DNA of 45,814 bases. It comes from Planctomycetes bacterium TMED75 (GTDB lineage: Bacteria; Planctomycetota; Phycisphaerae; Phycisphaerales; SM1A02). The stretch's first letter is position 1. Each line of letters starts with the position of its first letter. The position numbers and the translations under genes were made by a program. The DNA lies in the NCBI GenBank assembly GCA_002171655.1, contig NHEC01000105.1, positions 29,239-75,052 of the forward strand, written 5' to 3'. Of this stretch, positions 9,635-18,060 are shown piece by piece. The notes under the pieces are model-generated. The model was not told the DNA's origin. It did no database searches and saw only the letters and a program-made list of their open reading frames with translations.

Positions 9635-11814
9635 GATGAAAGCCCTTCGACTGTCGTCGATCGACGGATGGAAAGGCGTTCGCGAAAGAGGGCTCGATTG
9701 AGAATCGTCTCGAGAACCAGGATCGAAAATCCAATGGCCAGAAGAATGAGGGAGACGCGTGAACCGGTCGTTGATTGGGTGATTGATTCACGCATCTCAG
9801 ACGATTCAAGGACGGTCCAAGCCCCATAGGGTTCGATTCGCTCGGTGAGTTGCTGGGTTGAGATCAGTGATGGATCAGATGCCGCAAGATCTACATTGAC
9901 CACCATGGTGGATATTCTTCCGCCTGATGAATCAAGAACGTCCCACGTACCCGTTTGAGTCAAGGGGATTTCAGGTCGGCCTGAAGCATCGAGCTCGATC
10001 GTGTAACCGGAGGAATGTCGGATCTGTCTGGAACCGATCACCGGAATAGAGACCGTATCTCCGGGAACGAAGTTAAGTGCGCTCTGAGAAGAAGCAGTCC
10101 CCTGACGAACAATCTCCTGGAAGAGAGGGACCATCAGTGGTTTGACTGGAAGTGAAGTCCACTTCATTTGAGGTGGTACCGTGAAGAGTGCAAGTACTCC
10201 TTCGGTTGAAGTGACGGGTTCCCAGACCAGAAGAATGGGGTCCCCCGCTTCGGAAACCAGAGGGATTCGGGCATCCGATTCTTCGGCGTCCACCCTAATG
10301 AGTCGCCTTATTTCAATCGGACCCGAGAGATCATCGAGATCCGAATCGATAGCCGAAAGAAGTGATCCACCAGGTTGTTGGTCGGACATTGCAAGGGGTT
10401 GGTCGGGAATCACCACCCCGAGTTCGAACTTCGAATCGATTTCAAAGGTCTTGGTGAACAGATCCATCCATGAATGTACCTGAGCCTCTTCCGGTGGAAC
10501 CACCAGGATGGCTGTTCCTGATCTTCGTATTTGGTGCAATAGATTCCAACCGACTTCCGGCAACAGATCTGGTCGGGTGATGATCAACATGTCGAGTCTG
10601 GAGAGGGAACGTTCCGAGATCGAAGCAGGGTCGAGGAAATCGACCTGTATCTGTCCATCATCTTCAGGTTCGAGTGATCGTTTGATCCATTCGGAGGAGG
10701 GAACCTCGTTGAGTGCATTGTTGCCATAGAAGTTCTCTCGGTCGATGATTCCAACCCGAATTCTCGGTGAGGTGTTCACCGAGAGCGACCTTCTTGAAAC
10801 CAGTGGGAGCGAAGGGTCATCAACGGTGACCGTGATGCTCGAGGTTCCATCCAATGCGGATCCAGTGGGGTCCAGACGGCCGGGCATCTCGACTACCGAT
10901 CGTGTTGAACCTTGTTGCATTTTGATCGGTTTTGGAAGCGTTTCCTCCACTCCATCACCTGATACTCGAATGGTCGAATTGATCGAATCAAGATCGTTTC
11001 CTAGACGTACCAGAGAGATGGTCGACCGGATTTCCGGGCGTTCATCAAACGTCGAGTCGACTGGCCTTCTAATCGATATCGACTCCAACGCGGTGACGGT
11101 GGTTGGTTTTGTGGTTGGCGGAGAGATCAACAGATCGATGGACTGATTGGATTCCTGGATCATCTGAAATGGGTTGACGGCCACTGAGGTTGCAAGGGTG
11201 GACAGTGATCCCTTCCGCCATTGTCCCAGCAGCAAGACTGACTGACTGGCGTTGGAATCCATTTCTTCAATGATCGTCGAAGCGATTTGTATCGATGAAG
11301 AAACGTCGGTTGCTCCGGACCCAGGGGTGAGTGACTTCAGAATGTTCGTCGCTCTCTGAAAATCGAGAGTCGGTCCATCGGTCAATTCCCGAGCTGGAGT
11401 GCTCGATGAGATGATCGAAACTCGATCACCAACCTCCAGTTGTCCGATCAGTTCAATGGCGGATTCGATCGTGAGGTCGAGTTCTGTTCTTCCATTTCCA
11501 TCATCAAGTCCGGAGATGAGCCCATCGTCGATGATCAGGATCGCCGTCCTTGAATCACCACCGAGAAGACCGCTGCCGGAGAAAAAAGGCCTGGCAAGTG
11601 CTGAACCGACCAGTAACAGCACCAGACATCTGGTCACCAGGAGCAGGATGTTCTGAATTCTCGAACGCCTTCTGTTTCTATTGATCGCTTCGATCAACAG
11701 GCGCATGGCACCCCAGTTGACCGGTTTCCTTCTCCTGCGAAAGAGAAGGTGGATGACGATTGGAATCGCCATCGCGAGAATTCCCGCTAGTGCCAGCCAG
11801 GGAGTCGCAAACAT
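9631..11814 (-). CDS. BatA-type double-transmembrane protein with degenerate VWA domain
   Basis: 727 residues. The N-terminus is the typical BatA two-helix region: FATPWLALAGILAMAIPIV, then HLLFRRRRKPVNWGAMRLL, then a second helix (NILLLVTRCLVLLLVGSALA, about 55-75). A VWA-like fold starts near residue 90 (TAILIIDDGLISG), but the metal site reads D96-D-G-L-I instead of DxSxS, so metal binding is probably lost. A long beta-rich extracytoplasmic region follows, and a C-terminal helix lies near 697-717 (VSLILLAIGFSILVLETIL). The ATG start shares one base with the stop of the DUF58 gene (TGATG). Bat proteins were named for aerotolerance in Bacteroides; in this setting a structural partner role for the intact VWA proteins is more likely. 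Confidence 0.88.
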   Translation of the reverse strand: MFATPWLALAGILAMAIPIVIHLLFRRRRKPVNWGAMRLLIEAINRNRRRSRIQNILLLVTRCLVLLLVGSALARPFFSGSGLLGGDSRTAILIIDDGLISGLDDGNGRTELDLTIESAIELIGQLEVGDRVSIISSSTPARELTDGPTLDFQRATNILKSLTPGSGATDVSSSIQIASTIIEEMDSNASQSVLLLGQWRKGSLSTLATSVAVNPFQMIQESNQSIDLLISPPTTKPTTVTALESISIRRPVDSTFDERPEIRSTISLVRLGNDLDSINSTIRVSGDGVEETLPKPIKMQQGSTRSVVEMPGRLDPTGSALDGTSSITVTVDDPSLPLVSRRSLSVNTSPRIRVGIIDRENFYGNNALNEVPSSEWIKRSLEPEDDGQIQVDFLDPASISERSLSRLDMLIITRPDLLPEVGWNLLHQIRRSGTAILVVPPEEAQVHSWMDLFTKTFEIDSKFELGVVIPDQPLAMSDQQPGGSLLSAIDSDLDDLSGPIEIRRLIRVDAEESDARIPLVSEAGDPILLVWEPVTSTEGVLALFTVPPQMKWTSLPVKPLMVPLFQEIVRQGTASSQSALNFVPGDTVSIPVIGSRQIRHSSGYTIELDASGRPEIPLTQTGTWDVLDSSGGRISTMVVNVDLAASDPSLISTQQLTERIEPYGAWTVLESSEMRESITQSTTGSRVSLILLAIGFSILVLETILNRALFRERLSIRRSTTVEGLSS

Positions 11815-12788
11815 CAGCCGACTCCGATCCTGCGGGAGAAAGACATTCGTCTTGCAAAGAGTCGAGCTAGGGGAGGACCGACTGATTCATGACTGTTGAG
11901 GGTTTCGACCTCGTAACCGAAGCTTCGGGCGATCTCCTGGATCTTTTTCAAGTGTGAGTGAAGCACCTCGAGATACGTTGATCGAATGGAACGGGGATCA
12001 ACATTGATCCGCCCTTCCCCTTCCAAACCTTCAAAGGGAGCGTTTTCCTGAAGCGTGAATTCAAGCTCTTCCCGATCAAGAACCTGAACCAGGACCACGT
12101 CATGCCTGCGATGCTTGAATCGTGCAAGACACTCACGAACTTCTTTCTCTTCGCACATGAAATCCGAAACGATGAAGAACAGTGCGCGATTGGTCACACT
12201 CGAAAGAACCTGATCAGCCACCTTGACCAGGTTCATTGATTGATCAACGGGTTGGTCACTGAGGGTTCGAACGATGGAACGCCATTGCTCTCTGTTGTTG
12301 GACCTTCGCACTTGCTTGCCCATTCCGTCCGCGAAGGTGTTCACTCCGATCCGATCTCGCTGTTGAAGACAGAGGTGTGCGAGCGCAGCACTGGTCGCTG
12401 TGGCGTGGTCGTATTTCGTCCAGACCCCTTCCTTGGTGGATGCCGCTGTTCCACCCCACCCCTTTTTGGTACCCAGTGAACCGTAGTTCATCGAACCCGA
12501 TGAATCGACCAGAATCACGACGTCAAGATTTGTTTCCTGTTGGTATTGCTTGAGATAGAGCTTGTCAGTTCGTCCGTACACCTTCCAATCAAGATGTCTT
12601 GTCTCGTCACCCGGGACGTATTGGCGATGTTCGGCGAACTCGACGGCAAGTCCCTGATAGGGGGAACGGTGCATGCCGTTCATCACACCTTCGACGATCA
12701 TCTTGGCTCGCAACTGGAAGGGTGCGAGTTGAGCAAGAGTCTCGGGTGCGAGGTACTGCTCGGCTCTGATTGATCCAGGTTCCTTCAT
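11814..12788 (-). CDS. DUF58 family protein with VWA-type metal site
   Basis: About 324 residues from the ATG at 12788; a GTG one codon upstream (12791) is the alternative. The DUF58 signature is complete: EFAEHRQYVPGDETRHLDWK followed by VYGRTDKLYLKQYQQE. A VWA-like domain then carries an intact DxSxS metal motif (D-S-S-G-S, residues 96-100 of the longer form) and a later FIVSDF segment. No transmembrane helix is seen, so the protein should be cytoplasmic. DUF58 genes are nearly always next to moxR, and the products are thought to be the partners that MoxR ATPases act on. Here the gene begins about 28 bases after moxR and its stop overlaps the BatA-like start. Confidence 0.92.
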   Translation of the reverse strand: MKEPGSIRAEQYLAPETLAQLAPFQLRAKMIVEGVMNGMHRSPYQGLAVEFAEHRQYVPGDETRHLDWKVYGRTDKLYLKQYQQETNLDVVILVDSSGSMNYGSLGTKKGWGGTAASTKEGVWTKYDHATATSAALAHLCLQQRDRIGVNTFADGMGKQVRRSNNREQWRSIVRTLSDQPVDQSMNLVKVADQVLSSVTNRALFFIVSDFMCEEKEVRECLARFKHRRHDVVLVQVLDREELEFTLQENAPFEGLEGEGRINVDPRSIRSTYLEVLHSHLKKIQEIARSFGYEVETLNSHESVGPPLARLFARRMSFSRRIGVG

Positions 12789-12816
12789 CACGAACTCCGG
12801 AACGGCTGGTTTGATT

Positions 12817-13902
12817 TCATTTCACAACAGTGTTCATTCGACGATCATCACCGGGTGATACATCGTCGACGGGTATTGTCTTGAGGAGTTCGTTGATGAT
12901 GTCATCACTGGTGACTCCGTCCGCCTCGGCGTTGAAGTTCGTGATGATTCGATGACGGAGTATGGGAAGTGCGACAGATCGGATGTGATCGGGCATCACA
13001 TGACCGGATCCTTCGAGAATGGCCTTGGCCTTTGCGGCCAGGACCAGGAATTGGCTGGCGCGTGGGCCTGCACCCCAGTTGAGGTAATCGCGAACGATCG
13101 CAGGCAGCTCCTGTTCTTCGGATCTGATCCGGGTGGAACGAACGAGGTTGAGGGCGAATCGTGCGACATGGTCGGCGACTGGAACGGAACGGATCAATGA
13201 CTGGATGCGTATGCAGGCCTCAGCATCAAGAACCGGTCTGGTCTCGATCTTCTGAGAAGTCGTGGTTTGCTTGATGATCTGCAGTTCCTGTTCGGCTGTC
13301 GGATAGCGAACCTTGATGTTGAACATGAATCGATCCAACTGTGCTTCGGGAAGCGGGTAGGTCCCTTCCTGTTCGATGGGATTTTGGGTGGCCAGAACGA
13401 AGAACGGATTCGGCAATTCGTGTCTGACTCCTCCCGCGGTAACTTGCCTCTCCTGCATCGCTTCCAACAGTGCGGCTTGGGTCTTTGGTGGAGTGCGATT
13501 GATCTCATCAGCCAGAACTATGTTTGAAAAGATCGGACCCCGGACGAATCGAAGAGATCTGTTTCCGGTTGATTTGTCCTCTTCAATCACTTCTGTGCCG
13601 GTCATGTCCGAAGGCATGAGGTCTGGAGTAAATTGGACCCGAGAGAAATCAAGGCTCAAGGCGCGAGCGAGCGTTGAGATCATCAAGGTCTTTGCCAGGC
13701 CGGGCACGCCCTCGACCACTGCATGACCGCCACAGAACATGGCGATCATCGCCTGCTCGAGAACATCATCCTGACCAACGATCACTTTTCCAACCTCGGT
13801 GCGGATGTCGCGGTAGGCGGTCTGAATCGTGGTCGAGGCTTCGAGCAGCTCCGCGGACTGGAGTCCACCTTCAGATTCTGATGAATCACTTAGATTCGAC
13901 AT
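12817..13902 (-). CDS. moxR: MoxR family AAA+ ATPase
   Basis: 361 residues from the ATG at 13902; a GTG at 13917 adds five residues, and neither start has a convincing ribosome site. In the longer numbering Walker A is GVPGLAKT (70-77), Walker B VLADE (134-138) followed by INRTPPKTQAALLEAMQE, and sensor 1 ATQNP (176-180). LPEAQLDRFMF is the arginine-finger region, and a C-terminal AAA lid follows. These are all MoxR hallmarks. MoxR ATPases are thought to act as chaperones that remodel VWA-domain proteins or insert metal cofactors. It is the first gene of a minus-strand operon that includes two proteins with intact VWA metal sites, one with a lost site, and several envelope proteins. It is divergent from mutM. 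Confidence 0.95.
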   Translation of the reverse strand: MSNLSDSSESEGGLQSAELLEASTTIQTAYRDIRTEVGKVIVGQDDVLEQAMIAMFCGGHAVVEGVPGLAKTLMISTLARALSLDFSRVQFTPDLMPSDMTGTEVIEEDKSTGNRSLRFVRGPIFSNIVLADEINRTPPKTQAALLEAMQERQVTAGGVRHELPNPFFVLATQNPIEQEGTYPLPEAQLDRFMFNIKVRYPTAEQELQIIKQTTTSQKIETRPVLDAEACIRIQSLIRSVPVADHVARFALNLVRSTRIRSEEQELPAIVRDYLNWGAGPRASQFLVLAAKAKAILEGSGHVMPDHIRSVALPILRHRIITNFNAEADGVTSDDIINELLKTIPVDDVSPGDDRRMNTVVK

Positions 13903-13966
13903 GATCGATTCAACCACACTTTCAGATCAGGGGGTCGGAATGTCCAGGGATGATTGGGTGACCACA

Positions 13967-13978
13967 TGAGTATACTCA
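13967..13978. promoter_or_regulatory. 12-bp perfect palindrome with a -10-like core in the moxR/mutM divergent region
   Basis: TGAGTATACTCA is a perfect palindrome. It contains TATACT on both strands, one mismatch from the sigma-70 -10 consensus. Toward moxR, a weak -35-like TTCAAT sits 18 bases upstream. No -35 is seen toward mutM. It could be a promoter core or an operator shared by the two divergent genes. Confidence 0.3.
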
Positions 13979-14030
13979 GCCAACGAGCTGAAATTGAATC
14001 TGATTTGGTTGAGTGAATCGATCAACGATC

Positions 14031-14894
14031 ATGCCTGAACTTCCAGAAGTAGAGAGTGTTCGAAGAGTGCTTCTCGATCGGTTGACTGGTTTGTCGGTGC
14101 ACTCCGTCGAGGTGATCCGGAGTGATGTGATCAAGCTGATCAAACATCCTCGATCGAGCCTGGGATCAGCCATCGACCACCGTCAACTCCTGGTGGGTGG
14201 ATCCATCAAAGACGTCATCAGACACGGAAAGCGACTGGCATTGGTCGTTCATGATGGGCGGATACTTGAATTCGGTCTGGGGATGAGCGGGTTGCTGCGA
14301 TTCGAAGAAGCGGGCTCCACGGGCGAGGAGGAGCTCCATGAGCACGTGCGCTGGGATCTGAAGGGAGTCGGTGGGGGTGCGGCCGGGAAACTGATCTGGA
14401 AGGATCCTCGGCGATTTGGTTCGATCACCCCGGTGGGTTCTTGGAAGGCTCTGACTCAAGTGCAGTGGGCGCACCTGGGCCCAGATGCCCTGAAAATCTC
14501 CGAAGCTGAATTCATCTCACGGATCAGAGCTGGGAGCTCCGCGATCAAGGTTCGGCTGCTGAATCAGCAAGTTGTGGCTGGGATTGGCAACATCTACGCC
14601 GATGAGGCCCTCTTCCGGGCTGGAATCAGACCTCGACGAGCTGCCAACAGGACCAGCCCGGCTCGGTTGGCCCAACTAAGACGAGTGGCGATCGAGATCC
14701 TGCGTGAGGCGATCTCTGCGGGCGGCTCATCGATCAGAACTCATTTGGACCCCGAGGGCAGATCTGGACGCTTCCAGGAGGCACACGCCGTTTACGGGCG
14801 CCAGAATGAGCCCTGTGTTCGTTGTGGAGAAGTCATTCGAACGTGTTCACTGGGAGGCAGGACGACTGCGTGGTGCGTTCGCTGCCAGAAGTAG
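14031..14894 (+). CDS. mutM: Formamidopyrimidine-DNA glycosylase (8-oxoguanine repair)
   Basis: 287 residues. The start is fixed at 14031 because the mature protein must begin PELPEVE: Pro2 is the catalytic nucleophile and Glu3 the general acid. A frame six codons longer exists but would bury Pro2. K67 in GKRLALVV matches the conserved catalytic-domain lysine, and QQVVAGIGNIYADEALF is the helix-two-turn-helix signature. The C-terminal zinc finger has Cys262, 265, 282 and 285, and R277 is the finger arginine that contacts the damaged strand. The enzyme excises 8-oxoguanine and Fapy lesions and cuts the abasic site. Length is close to the family norm (about 270). It is divergent from moxR and convergent with dnaA across a gene-free stretch. 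Confidence 0.97.
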   Translation: MPELPEVESVRRVLLDRLTGLSVHSVEVIRSDVIKLIKHPRSSLGSAIDHRQLLVGGSIKDVIRHGKRLALVVHDGRILEFGLGMSGLLRFEEAGSTGEEELHEHVRWDLKGVGGGAAGKLIWKDPRRFGSITPVGSWKALTQVQWAHLGPDALKISEAEFISRIRAGSSAIKVRLLNQQVVAGIGNIYADEALFRAGIRPRRAANRTSPARLAQLRRVAIEILREAISAGGSSIRTHLDPEGRSGRFQEAHAVYGRQNEPCVRCGEVIRTCSLGGRTTAWCVRCQK

Positions 14895-15379
14895 GCCCCT
14901 CCCATGATTTCTCGTTATCCCGAATCCATCCACAGCCACCCTGTGTATTCAAGAAGGCGCCACACCTTCCTCCTGTCAGCCTTCTTCTGTTTTGAATGAT
15001 GAATGATTTATCATCATCATCACCGTATATAACCCTGTTGGTATCTGGATAAACCACCAGGTGAATACATAAATATCTGTAATATAGATGTTTAAACGTT
15101 TTTTTACACCCGTACAACCTGACGGTTGTGTGTCGTTAACTGACTCTTTTCTGTTGCCAGAAGAAGGTGTTCCCTGGAGGTGTCCCTCGTGGGGTCTTTC
15201 TTGTGTTTGAAATGGCCTTTGCCAATCAGGGTAAGCCAGTGCTCCAATCACGTTATCCACAACGGGTTTCAACCGGTGAACTCGGCTTATCCGATGCAGG
15301 ATTGGCGCACCGAACCTGTTGCGAGCACGTTACTTGCCCGTAATGTCCGATAATTTAAGAGTGCGGAACCAAATCCAAT
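14895..15379. other. Gene-free convergent stretch, candidate replication origin
   Basis: 485 bases between the stops of mutM (+) and dnaA (-), so no promoter is needed here. By my count 15001-15120 is only about 33 percent GC, well below the surrounding genes. A perfect DnaA box TTATCCACA lies at 15253-15261 and a one-mismatch inverted box TCTGGATAA at 15044-15052. Weaker two-mismatch matches occur at 14914 and 14926. An imperfect inverted repeat built on TGATGAATGAT / ATCATCATCA lies around 14995-15022. AT-rich DNA plus DnaA boxes beside dnaA fits an oriC, but the box count is low. No coding frame here is convincing. Confidence 0.45.
15253..15261 (+). promoter_or_regulatory. DnaA box, perfect consensus
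   Basis: TTATCCACA matches the bacterial DnaA-box consensus TTATNCACA exactly. It lies about 120 bases downstream of the dnaA stop and some 130 bases from the AT-rich segment. Confidence 0.6.
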
Positions 15380-16783
15380 TCACGCGCTGGTTGATTCATC
15401 CAACAACGTTCGCTCAATGCGTTCCACGTCACTTGCCAGTGCGGGATCTTGTTCTCGTTTGGATGTGATCTGCCTGACAGCGTGCATCACAGTGGTGTGG
15501 TCTCTTCCACCAAAGTACCCACCAATCTCTTCCAGGCTGTACCGAGTGTGCCGCCGGGCAAGCCACATGCAAACTTGCCTTGGAAGGGCGATTGACTTGT
15601 GGCGCCTTTTGGAGAGAAGGTCAGTTAACTTGATGTCGTAGTAATGGGTTACCGCTTCGATGATTGTCTGAATCGACGGATGTCCAGGGGCTTCACCAAT
15701 CGAGGTTCCTTCTTCAGTCAGGGCACTTTTAGCCAGCTGCAACGTGATTGGTTGACCAGACGCCATGGCAAATCCCCGCACTCTGGTCAGCGCGCCTTCG
15801 AGTTCCCTGACATTCGAATCAACCTTGGCAGCAACATATGCCGGAACTTCCGCGGGGAGTTCCAACCTTTGAAGTGCTGCCTTGGATTGCAGAATGGAGA
15901 CCCTGGTCTCGAAACAGGGTCTGTCGACTCGAGCGACGAGCCCGCAGTTGAAACGACTCACCAAACGCTCTTCGAGGTCTGGAATGTCGTTTGGTGATGC
16001 GTCTGAGCTCAAGACGATCTGCCGGCCTGACTGGTACAGGGTGTTGAAGGTATGAAAGAACTCTTCCTGGCTCTGTTCCCGCTTCGCAAGGAAGTGGATG
16101 TCATCGATCACCAACAAGTCCGTGGATCGAAATCTCGACCGGAACTCACTCATGCGACCTGCTTTGACCCCAGCGATGTACCAGTCGATGAAATTACTGC
16201 AGGACGTGTAGCAGATGTTCGCTGAAGGTTGCCTCTTCAGAATCGACTGACAGATCGACTGAAGCAGGTGCGTCTTTCCGAGACCAACGCCACCATGGAT
16301 GAAAATGGGGTTGTAGGCCCTTCCCGGGTGCTCCGCGACGGCAACCGCTGCAGCGTGGGCCAGTCTATTACCCGGCCCGACAATGAAATTGTCGAAACTG
16401 TAATCCGGGCTCAGAAGCATTTCCTCGGAGAACAACGGATTCCCGTCGTCTCCTGAGGATTCTGAATTATCAGGCGAATCCGTCGCTGAAGGGACCGACT
16501 CGAGTTCATCTCCCACGAATCGAACACTGAGCAACCTTCCAGTGACTGCCTGCGCCGCTTCGGTGAACTGTTCATTACAGACCCTCTGGAGGTACCTCAA
16601 CTGCACTGGTTCCTGAACCAGGAGTCTCAGTACCCCATTCACGACCCCCAGGGGTTCGATGTCGTCGAACCAATGCCTGCAAGTTGTGGGAAAGTGGTGC
16701 CTCAGGTACGAGATGAGGTCATTACGGAGAGTCGTTTCGGGAATGAAGTCATGGTTTCGCTTGTCTTTGTTTGACTTCTTCAT
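15380..16783 (-). CDS. dnaA: Chromosomal replication initiator DnaA
   Basis: 467 residues with all four DnaA domains. Domain I (about 15-95) resembles the family weakly (LISYLRHHFPTTCRHWFDDI), and domain II is a short Ser/Asp-rich linker (about 96-120). Domain III begins at YSFDNFIVGPGNRLAHAAA and has Walker A GGVGLGKTH (164-172) and Walker B LLVIDDIHFL. Domain IV has the DNA-binding signature GGRDHTTVMHA (425-435) preceded by the YSLEEIGGYF helix. ATP-DnaA binds DnaA boxes and opens the origin. The start is ATG at 16783, with a weak GAAGG about 12 bases upstream. dnaN, recF and gyrB do not follow; neighbours are mutM and an RNase Z-like gene. A candidate origin lies just past its 3' end. Confidence 0.97.
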   Translation of the reverse strand: MKKSNKDKRNHDFIPETTLRNDLISYLRHHFPTTCRHWFDDIEPLGVVNGVLRLLVQEPVQLRYLQRVCNEQFTEAAQAVTGRLLSVRFVGDELESVPSATDSPDNSESSGDDGNPLFSEEMLLSPDYSFDNFIVGPGNRLAHAAAVAVAEHPGRAYNPIFIHGGVGLGKTHLLQSICQSILKRQPSANICYTSCSNFIDWYIAGVKAGRMSEFRSRFRSTDLLVIDDIHFLAKREQSQEEFFHTFNTLYQSGRQIVLSSDASPNDIPDLEERLVSRFNCGLVARVDRPCFETRVSILQSKAALQRLELPAEVPAYVAAKVDSNVRELEGALTRVRGFAMASGQPITLQLAKSALTEEGTSIGEAPGHPSIQTIIEAVTHYYDIKLTDLLSKRRHKSIALPRQVCMWLARRHTRYSLEEIGGYFGGRDHTTVMHAVRQITSKREQDPALASDVERIERTLLDESTSA

Positions 16784-16957
16784 CAGCAGAGATGACCTTC
16801 AGCGGTATTGGAGTAAACCATCCAGCGCAGTGAATCACGCTGGCGACTTTCCTTCTACGAATCCAAGTTTCAGTCTCGAAGGAAAACCCAATCAAGTCGA
16901 TAGATGATTCACCTTCCGTGGCGAGAAGAGAAAATGTACGAGCAGTCCTCTGCCGAG

Positions 16958-17887
16958 TCAACTTTTGGAAAGATGCTTCTGCTTTTCCATTGCTGCGGAT
17001 GCTTGTTTCTCATACCGCTTTCGATTTCCCTTGTGATCCATCAGAAAACGAAATCGTTCTCGAATTTCAGGTTTAAACATCTCATCTATGCACTTGTTGG
17101 CGTACCCCAGGCTTGTTCGCCTTGAAACATGCGTGATCACGACATCCTGAGCCTGCCAAATTTCCATCAGTTCGATGAAATCCCGGATATGTAAGTGCTT
17201 GCCGATCCTTGCGCGCTCACGATGTTCGGGGGAGAAGAACGTGCATTCGCTGATGATCACCTTTGATTCGGCCAGTTCCGGACTCTTGAGAGCTTCACAA
17301 GGCTCCGTGTCTCCGGTGTATGCAATCGTGGGGATCTCGACGATGTCTGTTATTTCCTCACCCCGGTTGCGTATCTCCTTGATGGCTGATTGAGGCAGAT
17401 CCCGAAATTCCGCCTTCAACTTGCTTCGGCGTTCTATGACCACGAATCCGAGAGAGGGGGCGGTGTGCATCGTCTCGATGGCCTTGATTACCATGCTGCC
17501 CTTCAAGGGAATCACATCTCCGGGCTCCATGGGAATCACTTCGAAGGGTGTCTTCTGCCTCTCGAGCTCAGACCATGATTCGATCATCTTTCTCAAAGGG
17601 TCGGCGATTTCCTTATGACAGATGATTTGCCCAACACCAAGCTTCTGGAAGTGACGCTGGCTCAGCCAATACGGAAGTCCACCAAGGTGATCCATGTGAG
17701 CATGTGACAACATGACCCTGTTGGAAGTCAATGACGACCGCGTGCATTGCCCCATGTCGAAATTGACATCAAGTTCCGGAATCTGGATCACCGTCTGTTC
17801 GCCGGCGACACTCATGCCTTGGATTCGGAAAGGTGGAATAAAGAGGAAGCCCACCTGCCCCTCACGGGCTGGCATCTTAGGAATCAT
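16958..17887 (-). CDS. Metallo-beta-lactamase-fold hydrolase, RNase Z-like
   Basis: 309 residues. The metal-binding motif is SHAHMDHLGG (H62, H64, D66, H67), with further ligands H141 (ETMHTAPS), D193 (YTGDTEP) and H253 (VITHVSRRTS). The order and spacing fit the RNase Z branch of the fold, though the long flexible arm of true tRNase Z is not evident. RNase Z removes the 3' trailer of tRNA precursors; this protein may do that or may be a related phosphodiesterase. The ATG at 17887 has a GGAG eight bases upstream, supporting the start. It lies upstream of dnaA on the same strand with a 174-base gap that should hold the dnaA promoter, although I see no clear -10/-35 pair there. Confidence 0.85.
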   Translation of the reverse strand: MIPKMPAREGQVGFLFIPPFRIQGMSVAGEQTVIQIPELDVNFDMGQCTRSSLTSNRVMLSHAHMDHLGGLPYWLSQRHFQKLGVGQIICHKEIADPLRKMIESWSELERQKTPFEVIPMEPGDVIPLKGSMVIKAIETMHTAPSLGFVVIERRSKLKAEFRDLPQSAIKEIRNRGEEITDIVEIPTIAYTGDTEPCEALKSPELAESKVIISECTFFSPEHRERARIGKHLHIRDFIELMEIWQAQDVVITHVSRRTSLGYANKCIDEMFKPEIRERFRFLMDHKGNRKRYEKQASAAMEKQKHLSKS

Positions 17888-18060
17888 GTGAAATCTCCAT
17901 CGAAGTGGTTTTCACCTCTTCGGGGGTGCTGTTGACGTCCTAGATCCTACCAGCAGGTCCGAAAATTGCCCCTCGATATGTGTGTTTAACGTCTTTTGTG
18001 AACCTCCCTGCACAAGTAGGGACCCTGGTGGACCGATCCAATGCACAGGAGATGTTCATC

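Noticed and set aside
15001-15022. Short TCA triplet run considered as a DnaA-trio element
   Set aside because: Its triplet phase does not match the known 3'-[G/A]A[T/A]-5' pattern on either strand; kept only as an AT-rich repeat.
16749-16961. 70-residue minus-strand frame between the RNase Z-like gene and dnaA, starting at a TTG that overlaps the upstream stop
   Set aside because: Rare TTG start, no ribosome site, overlaps the dnaA start by 35 bases and shows no recognisable motif. The gap more likely holds the dnaA promoter.
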